From assembly GCA_020284085.1 (NCBI GenBank), contig JACEVL010000080.1, positions 938,001 through 1,002,000 on the forward strand: a stretch of 64,000 nt of DNA, given 5' to 3'. The position numbers and the translations under genes are program-made. This document shows, piece by piece, positions 1 to 10,060 of the stretch; the first letter of the stretch is position 1; every line of letters starts with the position of its first letter. Below the pieces are notes generated by a model. The model saw nothing but the letters and a program-made list of their open reading frames with translations, was not told the DNA's origin and ran no database searches. The stretch comes from Aporrectodea caliginosa. Its lineage: Eukaryota > Annelida > Clitellata > Crassiclitellata > Lumbricidae.

Positions 1-808
1 TCATGTAAAACATGCCCATTATCCACCAGGATCGATGAAAAAGTCGGGAATCAGCCTTTATGCATAGTTGCTCAAAAGACAGGGAATCTCCAGGAAGATA
101 GTGATAGCGGATCAAGCGACGCATCAAGACTTCAAACCTGTCTTTGTCACGCTGACCCACGAAACCCCACCAGGCGGGTGAGGCATACAGCATTCTTGCC
201 AAGGTAGTGGCTCTCACAACGTCATACAAATGTAGACCACGCAGGCCATGGGCGACCAAAGTTCGCAAAGCGTAAAAGGATTGACGGGCCTGACAGCAAA
301 GTCGTTGGATATGATTATCAAATCTTAAGTCATCAGAAATGGTTACTCCCAAGATCACCATACTGGTAACCCTAGCTAGACCTGGCGTGGTGCCTGGGGC
401 AGTAAGGTTACCATGGCGCACCCTAGGACGGTGAATTATCATTTCACTGGTTTTCTTTTGGTTCAGCTTCAGGTTACAGTCAGCAGCTCATCGGGAGATA
501 TGGTCCAATTCTAAAGTCACAGAAGCACTATTTGAGGAAGGGATCAAAAGGTAGCAGTCATCTGCATATTTGAGGAGCCTGTTTGCAGGGTTGGCTGCGT
601 TAAGACTGGTTATTGCAGTGATGAAGTTCATAGGTCCAAAGCCCGAACCCTGGACCATGCTGGCATTTATTTCAATGTAAGTTGATATTTCTCCCAAGAA
701 TTTCGTACAATGTTGGCGACCATTAAGGAAAGCAATGATCCAATTATAGACATTGTCGGGTATTGGTAATTTCGCTAGTATGCTAGCCAGGTGTGCGTGC
801 ATTCACTG
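1..808 (-). mobile_element. LINE reverse transcriptase fragment (family A, jockey/CR1-like)
   Basis: Reading the minus strand from about 802 to the window edge gives a continuous reverse-transcriptase C-terminal half. Features include a QGSGFGP motif before the palm, the catalytic YADD motif (read as YADDCYLL), LKLNQKKT, and a C-terminal region with YASPAWWGF. A single in-frame TGA, replacing the expected Trp just after ELDHISR, interrupts an otherwise open frame. The element is 5' truncated near 805 and its 3' end lies outside the window. Close relatives are at 12345-12835, 12863-13705 and 24540-25690. It is a dead retrotransposon copy, not a host gene. Confidence 0.85.
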
Positions 809-1198
809 AAAGCTGGACTGAGGGGTTAACTTAACCCCACAGATAATTTCATGGAATTAACTGGAGGGGTTGAAAATTAATTCGGGGGTTTAACACTCCA
901 AACCCCGCGACAATTCAATCACCGTATATATATATATCCTCTGTCTTACATATATAATGTAGTATTCATCTAAGACAGAGGACCTTTTCGATCTTCTCTA
1001 GCTCAAGGGACCCAAATGAGTGGACCAGAAATATGACTATAATTTCAAATGAACGATAACAGCTGCTATCTAAATGGTCAGTTCACAATAAAACAGCCAG
1101 CCAGAAATGTAGTGAAGTCATGACATAAGCCTTACACCTGGCGAGATACGGGCCCACTAGGCTATAGTTCTTTATAGCAGACCTATTAGATCATTTTT
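809..1198. other. Intergenic, no gene seen; one short perfect hairpin
   Basis: I see no coding signal here. Positions 937-948 (TCCTCTGTCTTA) and 971-982 are perfect reverse complements around an AT-rich loop, which could be the core of a small decayed hairpin repeat. Confidence 0.5.
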
Positions 1199-1368
1199 GA
1201 GTTGGCGTCAGTAGTGGTTAAACCACGGACACTATGCCAGCGAGGGGAAGGGGAGGGGGAGGTGCGGAGGGTAGGAAGCCTTCTGATTGGTCCACGCAAG
1301 TCACCTGACCTATGACGTCATATCTATTTATAGCACAATGGGGAATTTGCTGAAGTAGTTTCCATGAC
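1199..1368 (+). repeat. Inverted repeat B, left copy (partner at 5677-5846)
   Basis: About 170 bp that reappear as the reverse complement at 5677-5846. Shared landmarks are GGTTAAACCACGGACACTAT, a G/A-rich tract, CTTCTGATTGGTCCACGCAA and TGACGTCATATCTATTTATA. The two copies differ by a few substitutions and small indels. The left copy ends abruptly where the AAAAGGGCG arm begins at 1367, so the arm appears to have joined or inserted here. Confidence 0.8.
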
Positions 1369-1699
1369 TTACTGGTATCCTATCAAAAGGGCGACTTCGA
1401 AAGGGCGACCATCAAAAGGGCGCATTCAAAAGGGCGCCGCTTAAAAGGGCGCCTGTTTAAAAGGGCGCTGATCAAAAGGGCGAGCAAACAAAAGGGCGAC
1501 AATCGAAAGGGCGACAAATAGGTTACAATCGTATAATAACTAAAGCAATTGTTGATCAAAAGTGCGACACAGGACCTGGTTACGAAAAAGAGGAATTTAA
1601 TTCTAAATTTGTGTTATTAATCGAAAGGGCGACAAATAGGTTACAAAAAAATGTAGGTTACAAAAAAAGGAATTTAATTCGAAATTTGTGTATTAAGAT
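1367..1699 (+). repeat. Solo inverted arm of AAAAGGGCG fold-back element
   Basis: 333 bp that match 7639-7971 in reverse complement over the same length, with only one difference noticed (AAAGCAATT versus AAAACAATT). It is built from a run of units of about 13 bp, each ending in AAAAGGGCG or GAAAGGGCG, followed by a more unique segment. The element terminus GGTATCCTATC starts at 1374. The 7 bp outside it (ACTTACT) are also shared with the right copy, so the duplication includes flanking DNA. It is not itself a complete element. Confidence 0.85.
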
Positions 1700-2600
1700 T
1701 GGACGTTTGTACGTTTCTAAGTTTTCCAGCTCATGGATTTCGCAAAGCTTGCGAGTTTGCGAGTTTCACAAGCGATAAATTTCTAAGTTTGACAATTTTT
1801 AAGCTTCCCGAGTTGTAAGTTCTCTAAACGTTTTACGTTTCATGAGTCTTAAGTTTCTAGGAATAACAATAATTTGTAAACTTCACAAGTTCTATGTTTC
1901 ACGAATGCTAAGTTTCACGAATGCTAAGTTTCACAATTTGAAACTTTCAGAGTTGTGAGTTTCTCAAGTCTTAGGTTACTCAAGTTTTGTAAATACTACT
2001 AGTTTCGCAAAGATTGAAGTTTCTGAAGTTGTAAGTTCTCTTAAAGATTTCTGTTTCACTAGTCTTAAGTTTCTAGGCTTCACGTTTTGTATGCTTCCAA
2101 GGTTGTGAGTTTCTCACGTTTTAGGGTCTTAGAGTTTGGCAAATACTGCGAGTTTCAAAATTTTCAATATTCAAAGTTTTAAATTTCACACGTTTACAGT
2201 TTCTCAAGTTTCGCAAAGACCGCTAGCTCCACAAAGATTGACGTTTCTCGAGTTTCACAATTTTTAATCCGTTCAAGTTGTAAGTTCACTGAAAGTTTTA
2301 AATCACACGAGTTTCGCAAAGGTTGTAAGTTTCACAAAGATTGTAGGTTCTCTAAAGGTTTTAAATATCACGATTTGTCAGTTTCACGAGTTTCACAAAG
2401 GTTGCAAGTTTCCTGAATTTTGAAGTTTCTCGTGTTCGTGGAGTTGTAAGTTCTCTAAAACTTTTCAATTTCAAAAGCTGTGCGCTTTCAAAAGCTGTAA
2501 GCTATCAACGTTTTACATTGCTCGAGTTGAAAGTTCGTTGAAAGTTGCAAATTTCTCAATCTATTCGTTTTCAATTTGTTAATTTGTTACTTTCTCAAAT
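1700..2600. repeat. Degenerate AAGTTTC / GAGTTTC satellite, block 1
   Basis: About 900 bp of poorly conserved short units rich in AAGTTTC, GAGTTT, TTTCACGAGT and TTGTAAGTTCTC. A second block of the same kind is at 4190-4870, so the two blocks bracket the LDLa/TM exons. No open frame in it looks real. Confidence 0.65.
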
Positions 2601-2614
2601 AAAGGCGACTCAGC

Positions 2615-2913
2615 TTATAAACAATCATCTCCTCCGGGGGAAATCCGTGCATATGTTGGCGGATTGGTCGCATAAGATGGTGTGAGTGGTAGATAGAAGT
2701 CGTAGGGAGGCGGATTCTGGCAGGTGTTTTGGTATTCCGCGATGGTCTGAGCTTGTCGTCTGATGGTTCGAAACAGTATGGATCGTCGTCGAAATGCGTT
2801 GATGATGTACATTACGACTAGCACGGATATGACGATAGATACGATGCTGACACCGATTATGACTCGATTTGCGAGGAATATGCGATTGATGACTCCTGTA
2901 TAAAGTTCGCCAC
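2615..2913 (-). CDS. Last exon: transmembrane helix and PPxY cytoplasmic tail
   Basis: On the minus strand an acceptor (ATATATAG) is followed by a phase-1 exon reading GGELYTGVINRIFLANR, then a hydrophobic stretch of about 21 residues rich in Ile/Val/Ser (from VIIGVSIV to VVMYII). A basic stop-transfer segment (NAFRRRS, RTIRRQ) follows, then a tail of about 50 residues. The tail carries NPPPYDFY and NPPTY, which are PPxY motifs that in other proteins bind WW domains of Nedd4-type ubiquitin ligases. The frame ends in GGDDCL and a stop. It joins in phase to the LDLa exon at 3140-3310, so together they make the C-terminus of a type I membrane protein. Upstream exons were not found. It could be a gene remnant, because it sits inside a repeat-bounded block. 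Confidence 0.7.
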
Positions 2914-3139
2914 CTATATATCGCATAATTAATGTGTAAATCGTGTAAGTGTATTGCGGTTTCCTATATGTATATATGATATTGACGCGTTCGTTTCTAC
3001 CATGAATAACTTCTCTTTACACAAGCGCCGAACATCATTATCTCGGAACCTGAATTTCTGTTGCTGTTTCTTCGATTTTATAAATAAATATTTTGAATAA
3101 TATTATGATACGTAAAATCCATATGTATAATACTCATAC

Positions 3140-3310
3140 CGGTGAACGGGCAAATGTTCTCATCCGATCCGTCGAAACAATCGTTCCTTCCATCACAGGT
3201 TAGATTTAGATTGACGCAGCTACTGTCGGATACGCATGTGTATTCATCCCATTGACAACTCGAATTTTGACCAATCGATGGTCGTACGATGCGTGGTTGA
3301 GTTCTCATTG
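3140..3310 (-). CDS. LDL-receptor class A module exon
   Basis: A 171-nt phase 1-1 exon between an acceptor (CCAATTGCAG) and a GTATGAG donor. It encodes one complete LDLa repeat with all six cysteines (SCQW, YTC, SSC, LTC, NDC, NIC) and the calcium-binding C-terminal signature CDGRNDCFDGSDENIC. LDLa modules are extracellular ligand-binding units folded around one calcium ion. The donor continues in phase into the transmembrane exon at 2913, giving a junction of PFTG then GELYTG. Symmetric phase-1 borders are typical of shuffled extracellular modules. The full protein is unknown. Confidence 0.8.
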
Positions 3311-3774
3311 CTGCAATTGGTGGATTATTATTATTTATAAATTCAATGTGAAATCCTTAAGGATGCCTCTTCGCGCAAGCTGTATGTTCTCAATTTACTA
3401 CGTAAACCTTCGCGCCGTACATCTTTTCAAACTCTCGATATCAAAGTTTTACGATACAAACCAATATTTTAAGCTAGAAATCTTCACTTCGTCCGTAGTT
3501 TCCTTAGAAATTTACAATTTTATAATGCAAATAATATTATGTATTAGTAAACCGCCGACTATCTCACGTGTCTTTCGACCTATGCAATTGTAGCTTCTAG
3601 TGAACGAGTCATATTCTCGTGAATTTTTATAATATAATGCAATAATACAACTATATTTCGGTGTCGTCCTCCTCCTTACAAAGTACTGAATACGTCGAAT
3701 ACGCCGATACACGTGTATTGTAGAGAAAATGTGAGTGAAGGACTCGCTCAATGTCCAGTCCCTACACAGTAGGC

Positions 3775-3856
3775 CTAACTATCTCGGATGAGGCTCGAAC
3801 CCGTACTCTGTGCGTTACAGATCAGGCGCTCTAACCAGTCGACCACCGTGCCTCAC
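3775..3856 (-). repeat. tRNA-derived SINE head or decayed tRNA
   Basis: Read on the minus strand this has a tRNA-like layout: GGTGGTCGACTGGTTAGAGC resembles an A-box region and GGGTTCGAGCC matches the B box. The anticodon arm (TCTGT...ACAGA) has too short a loop and the T stem is mismatched, so it is unlikely to be a working tRNA. A tRNA-derived SINE or pseudogene fits better. Confidence 0.6.
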
Positions 3857-4189
3857 AATCTTTGTAGTTCAATATATATAAGTCTCTTTACAATATAGAA
3901 ACGCATAAGGCTGCTAAGAAAACATTCATCTCATGTTGTACCCTGAAAGATGTGTATTTGCTTTACGAATAATCATTCCTTCTATCTCTGCTCCATTAAA
4001 ATATACAATTTAACTATACGAGTCTTCTACTCATGTACTCACAATACAGCCTAAAAGTCGTGGGTTTGTACTATGCACTATCAATCTTCTATTTCACGAT
4101 GATAAATTTCAATCTCTCGAACTTCTAATGCTCTATAGGTCAAACTAATGTATCTCTCGCTCACACTTTCTGACTCTCTCGATCATGTA

Positions 4190-4870
4190 AAGCATTACAC
4201 AAAGTTTGAAGTTTTCCAAAGTTTTAGGTTGCTCAAGTTTCGTGTTTTATAAGAGTTGCGGGTTGCACGAGTTTTGAATTCTCTGAAAGTTGTAAATTTC
4301 ACTAGGTTTCTTAGGTTTATGGTTATCCAAGAGCTGTAAGTTTCACGAGTTGTGAGTTCTCTAAAAGTTTCATCAGTTCTTAGATCTCTAAGACTTTCAA
4401 ATTTCATCACGTTTCTCAAGTTTCGCTCTCTCGAGCTTCTAAAGCGTCATACAAAGTTTTAAGTTTCCCAAAATTCTGAAGTTTTCTTAGAGTTGCTGGT
4501 TTCTCGAGTTTCGCTCTCTCTGGATACACTATGTCTCTCTTATTCTCTCGAACTTTTACGTGTTTGTACGTTTCTAAGTTATCCAACCCTGTGATTCCTC
4601 AAAGATTGCCGATTTACGAGTTTCACAATGGCCAAATTTCCAAGTTTATCAATTTTAGAGATTCGCCAGTTGTGAGTTTGTCGAGTTTTATGTTTCATTA
4701 GTGTTAAGTTTCTAGGTTTCACAACTTTTAAACTTCTCGAGTTGAGAGTTTCTCATGTTTTACGTTTCGCAAGTCTTAAGTTTCACAATTTGAATCTTCC
4801 CGAGCTGTGAGTTTCTCGATTCTTAGGTTATTCGAACTTGGTAGAAACTGCCAGTTTCACACAGATTGAA
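4190..4870. repeat. Degenerate AAGTTTC satellite, block 2
   Basis: Same texture as 1700-2600: repeated AAGTTTC, GTTGTGAGTTTCTC and CGAGTTTC words at irregular spacing. Between 3860 and 4190 I see only AT-rich DNA without a gene. Confidence 0.6.
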
Positions 4871-5089
4871 GTTTATAAAACTCCATATTCTAATGGTACT
4901 CTACGTCTCTCTTCCGAACTTCTAACTCTTCCGAAGAAAATTCTACATGTATTGGATCGTTTATATGATATAATTCCAACTTGTATGCAGATTTATGTAA
5001 ATGCGCAATATAATCAAACAATTGCTGTTAAGTATGAAATGATGCGATCGTTTAATATTTATAAGAAATATACTTCAAGGTATGCGTGT

Positions 5090-5676
5090 TGTGGATATGT
5101 AAATGAGGACAATAAACTTACTATTCATATGCTAGTGAGGTTGTGTGGCTAGGTAGATTGGCTGTTACGTAATGGTTGATGTGGTGCAATAGGTGAGTTG
5201 CTGCAATAATGATGTGCTAATTAGCTCATGATATAGAAACTTTGCGTACCGTCGTGATGGAAATGGTGACAACAATCCTGCTATTCCTATGCTATTGAGA
5301 ACATGTAACCACATCATAAGAGTGTTATGTAATGGGTTAGGTGGTGAACTAGCTATATACTAATTATCTCATATTTGTTCAAACGATCGTATTTGTGTAT
5401 GAAATTATGAATGCACACGTCATGGAACCGGTGACACCAAACGATGAAACAAACCCTTATTGAGATGCTAACGAGTAATGGCAGAGATCAGGTGCCATAC
5501 TTACTATATGCTAATTAGATCATTGTTGTGTAGTCGAGCGTGGGTGATTCAGAAACTAGGCGTACTGTCGTTATGGAAATGGTGACAACAAATGATGAAG
5601 CAAATCCTTATTGATATGCTAATAAGGTCATTGTTGTGCAGTCGAGCGTGGATGAGTCAGAAACTGGACGTGCCGT
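5090..5676 (+). repeat. Degenerate tandem repeat, roughly 140-190 bp units
   Basis: Recurring landmarks are GGAAATGGTGACAACAA, a CTTATTGATATGCTAA-like segment, and CAGTCGAGCGTGG plus GAAACT..GTACCGTCGT. They recur about three times with drift (near 5270, 5430 and 5580). No coding potential recognised. Confidence 0.5.
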
Positions 5677-5846
5677 CGTCATGGAAACTACTTCAGCAAA
5701 TTCCCCATTGTGCTATAAATAGATATGACGTCATAGGTCACGTGACTTGCGTGGACCAATCAGAAGGCTTCCTACCCTCCGCACCTCCCCTTCTCCTTCC
5801 CTCCCCCGCTGGCATAGTGTCCGTGGTTTAACCACTACTGGCGTCT
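5677..5846 (-). repeat. Inverted repeat B, right copy
   Basis: Reverse complement of 1199-1368. Contains TATAAATAGATATGACGTCA, the CCAATCAGAAGG segment and a C-rich tract. TATAAATAG followed by a CRE-like TGACGTCA and a CCAAT box could be promoter-like, but since the segment is repeated it more likely belongs to a mobile element. Confidence 0.75.
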
Positions 5847-6019
5847 GCTGAGCGGATTCTGCGGTGCGGCCTTGCGCAAGTTGTTTTTGCAAACTTGCTC
5901 TGTCTTCAAGCAGAATAAACGGGTAGCCTACTGGTGTAAGCTTGTAAGCGAACCGCAAGACATGCGATGCGCTGTGCGATTCATTTTGTGCTAGATTTAG
6001 GCAGACTTGTATACGAGAC

Positions 6020-6175
6020 ATAAAACTCGAGACCGAGACCGAGACAGTGGGGTTCGAGACCGAGACCGAGACCGAGACCGAGACAGTGGGGTCCGATTCC
6101 GAGACCGAGACGAGACACCTGGTCCGAGACAGTTCGAGACAGTTCAAAACGAGTGAAATGCAAATTGGACCCAAA
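6020..6175. repeat. CGAGAC hexamer satellite, block 1
   Basis: Iterated GAGACC/CGAGAC units interspersed with GACAGTGGGGTCCGA. It generates long but meaningless low-complexity frames on both strands. The related block is at 6835-6955. Confidence 0.8.
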
Positions 6176-6834
6176 TTCCGAAACAATGTTTCTCAACTTT
6201 TGAAGTCTAATACAAGGGTCAAGTCACTAAAATCAGCCGATCACCTGAATTGTATAAACTATAAAGAAATTAAATATTTCAGCCATTCAGAGACCTTAAG
6301 TTTCTAAATGATTCTAAAATTTAAACCAACAAAATTCCATTTAGGCGCTAGGCCTATTAGCGATTTAACGACATAAGTCACATCACTCACCTTGAGAAAC
6401 TATAGATGTTGTTAAAAGAGTTTCGCTTATGTTGGCTTTACACAAACGACGAACGACATGCCATTTATTTTGGTTTTCATTGATTTCAAACATGCGTGAT
6501 TTCACGATTTCAGGTTCTTTATGAGACATTTTAAGATATTTGGAAATTTTGGACTGAAAGTGCAAACTTAAGACTGCTTTTTCAATACTCTTAAATCTTA
6601 ATACCAGAAACACCGCTTTTTAAACTTCCTGTCTGTTTGGCACTTCCGATTAACTAGTTATCCATTCGGCACAAGACAATTTTACAGTGCAATACTGTAC
6701 GAAGTTCCGAACAAAATACAGTTTGTACGAGAACTTTGGAGACCGCTTCTATAAGAGAACAAGACTTTCGCTTCGAGACAGTTTCCAAAAAGACAAGACT
6801 TTCGTTTCGAGACAGTTTCCAAAAAGTCGAGAAA
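6176..6834. other. No gene recognised
   Basis: AT-rich sequence without recognisable exons. Two copies of GACAGTTTCCAAAAAG with flanking TTTCG, near 6777 and 6811, lead into the second CGAGAC block, suggesting one decayed repeat unit spans this stretch. Confidence 0.4.
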
Positions 6835-6955
6835 TGATCTCGAGACCGAGACCGAGACCGAGACAGTGAGGTCCGAGACCGAGACCGAGACCGAGACATC
6901 GAAAAACCTGTCTCGAGACGTCTCGAGACCGAGACAGTGTCTCGAGACAATACAA
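6835..6955. repeat. CGAGAC hexamer satellite, block 2
   Basis: Runs of GAGACCGAGACCGAGAC and TCTCGAGAC, partly palindromic through TCTCGAGA. Same family as 6020-6175. From 6956 to 7307 I see no gene. Confidence 0.8.
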
Positions 6956-7316
6956 CTCTGGATTTAGGTCTATGACATTGCTGGCTGCACAAAATCTTAT
7001 AATGTGTTTTGGACTTCCATCTTCGTCTTCAATTAGCAAACCGCAGTTTTCAAAGAAATGTTAATCACAATCGGTGATTTTAACAGAACAGCTGGTTACT
7101 GTTATTCGTCTTCATTGGAAGGTTGCATGACCGATTCGTTGCCTTTGGATTAACATTCCTTTGGCCTTAATAGTTGTCGTAATTTTATTTAGCGTAGCCG
7201 AATGCGTGGGCTAACCGCTTGTTCTGCTCAGAGAAATTACATTAAAACTGCAAAATTGTTTTTGTGCCTATATGTCTACATGCGTTTAGAACTGTCGCTG
7301 CTTTATATGTAAGTAT

Positions 7317-7964
7317 GGTTTACTATCAAAAGGGCGACTTCGAAAGGGCGACCATCAAAAAGGCGCCGCTTAAAAGGGCGCCTGTTTAAAAGGGCGCTGA
7401 TCAAAAGGGCGAGCAAACAAAGGGCGACAATCGAAAGGGCGACAATGTCCGCAGTAGATTCGCACGGTAGGAAAATTTACTGGGAAGTTGCCAAGCGTCT
7501 CAAGACAGTAGTTGAAGATTACGGCAACAGAAACAACATGGATTTTCTGAGAGGGATCGCTCATAATCTCAACCTGAACATTTGATTATCATAATCTGAA
7601 CCAGAACATTTGATTATCATAATAAGAGACATTAGTGTATCTTAATACACAAATTTCGAATTAAATTCCTTTTTTTGTAACCTACATTTTTTTGTAACCT
7701 ATTTGTCGCCCTTTCGATTAATAACACAAATTTAGAATTAAATTCCTCTTTTTCGTAACCAGGTCCTGTGTCGCACTTTTGATCAACAATTGTTTTAGTT
7801 ATTATACGATTGTAACCTATTTGTCGCCCTTTCGATTGTCGCCCTTTTGTTTGCTCGCCCTTTTGATCAGCGCCCTTTTAAACAGGCGCCCTTTTAAGCG
7901 GCGCCCTTTTGAATGCGCCCTTTTGATGGTCGCCCTTTCGAAGTCGCCCTTTTGATAGGATACC
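7317..7964. mobile_element. AAAAGGGCG fold-back element, complete copy, 9-bp TSD
   Basis: A 648-bp element starting GGTTTACTATCAAAAGGGCG and ending CTTTTGATAGGATACC. The left arm (7323-7445) and longer right arm (7639-7964) are inverted arrays of units of about 13 bp with AAAAGGGCG cores; the left arm lacks some units. Flanks are TGTAAGTAT (7308-7316) and AGTAAGTAT (7965-7973), a 9-bp duplication with one mismatch. A 9-bp TSD is characteristic of Mutator-like elements. The middle (7446-7638) is unique sequence with no transposase, so it is non-autonomous. Confidence 0.8.
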
Positions 7965-8226
7965 AGTAAGTATAACGATCAAACGTTTCCTCTGGATGCG
8001 TTGGTGTTGGTGCAACTGTTAACGAAACACGTCGATCAACAATTGGAAGAAACCTATAATAAGCTTACATATTTTATACAACCTTTCTATTCACAGATTT
8101 ATGTGCTTGCATGGCTGCCAATGGGTAAGAAATATACTTATGTTATTGTTATTATAAAACTTGCGGTCGCCTTTAGGCCTACTGTCCTTGTGTGTCCGTC
8201 CAAAATAAAAAGCCAATCGTGTAGAC

Positions 8227-9249
8227 CAGTGTCTCGCAAACTTTTTTCACTCCCGGCACTCAGAGCAAATTTTTATCGCGGCACACCAGTTCAAATAAAT
8301 TTATTAAAATTACAAAATCAGCAGCAATCATTTCAGTTTGTCTTATTTTAAGCTTATCATTTTAGTCCAGTAGCCTAATAGCGAACTAAAGCATATTTTC
8401 AACTTGACTAATCATCACTAATGCGATGAATGAGCATATTAACTCAAGACGCGGTTTATTCTTCTTTGCTAAGAGTTGCGCAATCTTGTAACTTGTGATT
8501 TGTGCCTTCTCTAGGGTCGAACAAATGTCTTCAGCTTTTTGATTGCTTTCGTATGTTAAATCTGAGTTTCTCAAAATAATCTTTCTCCTTGTCTTTGAGT
8601 TCTGGATGGTTTTTTGTCAGATGTCGTTCAAGCTAACTAGGCACCATAGCCTCATTTGAAAGCTTTGTTGAACAAATCTAACAATACAGAAGCGAGCTGT
8701 CTTTTTTCTGATTAAATGAAACCAAATTCGATATAATCTTCATTACCGGTATATTTACGTTTCGATAAATTGGATGGTTTGGTTACCTGTAAATTTTTCC
8801 CTCTACTAGCCTACTCAGTCTAGGCTACTGTTGACCTTTCTATCATTTTTTCAGTTCTTGCAGAGAAATTATCAATTTCCGGCTAATATGTTCTATGTTT
8901 GAGTAATAATAAATGAAAAAGTAGAAGAACATGCATTATTCCGTTACAGTTTATATGCTGGTATCTCCTTATTAATGACGTCGAGAGGAGGGTGAACACA
9001 TAGGCCTACATAACATAGAATAGATTAATGTCACTAGAGTTTTTACTTTTGACCACATGACATCGAATAACTGTGAATGAGAAACTATTCTTTAAAATGA
9101 AAACATTAAAAAGCCGAAAATTGTATTTATGAAATAATTTCTTATATAGTCAATTAAATAGACTATCGAATTTTAGGTTTCTCTCGCTGCACACCTGAAA
9201 TCTCGCACGGCACACTAGTGTGCCGCGGGACACAGTTTGCGATACACTG
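8227..9249 (-). mobile_element. hAT transposon remnant with perfect 8-bp TSD
   Basis: A 1023-bp element bounded by CAGTGTCTCGCAAACTTTTT and, inverted, CAGTGTATCGCAAACTGTGT. It is flanked on both sides by GTGTAGAC (8219-8226 and 9250-9257), the 8-bp duplication expected for hAT. The ends also carry the CGGCACAC words common in Charlie-like elements. On the minus strand, around 8386-8680, decayed frames resemble an hAT transposase N-terminal part: a BED-finger-like LKRHL region (the zinc ligands are not all visible), then KAQITSYKIAQLLAKKNKP. The catalytic region is missing, so this is an internally deleted, non-functional copy. Confidence 0.85.
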
Positions 9250-9257
9250 GTGTAGAC

Positions 9258-9499
9258 TGTAGACTACACATTTTTTCAGACCGTAAACGCTTATTTCCTA
9301 ACTCGACAGAACCCTCTTTTAGACTGTAGTTCAGTCAAAACCATTTCATGGTAGGCCTGTCAAGCCACATCAGTGGGTCAGTGACTGCGTGAGATTTTGC
9401 CTTTAATCGAAATCCAAGAGGTCAGATATTAAATATTATTATACTGCACGTGGCAATGAAGGTCATAGTAAAAGAAATGTAGGCTAGTAGAACAGCAAT
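9258..9499. other. No gene recognised
   Basis: Short AT-rich spacer between the hAT remnant and the dispersed repeat; nothing supportable. Confidence 0.4.
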
Positions 9500-10060
9500 G
9501 CATGTAAGGCCTATCATTATAGCAGAATTCAAGGAACACTATCTTGAGATTTATGAATTTTAATAAGTTCAACAAGTGTCTTGTTGATTACAGTTATATC
9601 ATAATTTTATAGCTATATTAATAATTATACTCTTAGAGATCAGTTGTTCATTACTTTATAGACTGTTACCTAGAACCTGCATCATTGACTATATTAAAAT
9701 TAAGTTTTGTAATAGGCCCTAAGCTATCCTCCCAAAAGAACTCTTTGAGATGAAATGTTTATAGTCACTTGAATCGGTGCTCGTCGTAGACAGTTACTGT
9801 TGAGCGATGCTGACATCCATCTTGGCAAGCTTGGCTTTCTCCAATGCTGCTGAATTTATTCTGTTCGAAGTTTTCTTCTTGCAGTATTCGTCGATCTTTC
9901 CAGCTTACTTCTATAGCTAGGACATGATGATGATTTCATGATAAATCGATGATAAATCGATCACCAAAGCAAGAGTTCGTACAACTCGCAAAAGCAATAC
10001 ATTTTAACAACTAATGCAGCCGTACAGGCGTACACCTTAACTGTACATGATTGTATGCAT
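9500..10060 (+). repeat. Dispersed repeat X, copy 1 (copy 2 at 19880-20520)
   Basis: Shares a long collinear match with 19880-20520. Landmarks are GTAAGGCCTATCATTATAG, AGATCAGTTGTTCATTA, CCTGCATCATTGACTATAT, CTTGAATCGGTGCTCGT, CAATGCTGCTGAA and CACCAAAGCAAGAGTT. No protein match recognised. It may be a non-coding transposon interior or a segmental duplication. Confidence 0.8.

Noticed and set aside
3512..3751. Minus-strand frame upstream of the LDLa exon as a further exon of that gene
   Set aside because: No module, no cysteine pattern, and no phase-1 acceptor-donor pair around it.
3775..3856. Functional tRNA gene
   Set aside because: A and B boxes are recognisable but the anticodon loop is too short and the T stem mispaired; a SINE or pseudo-tRNA is more likely.
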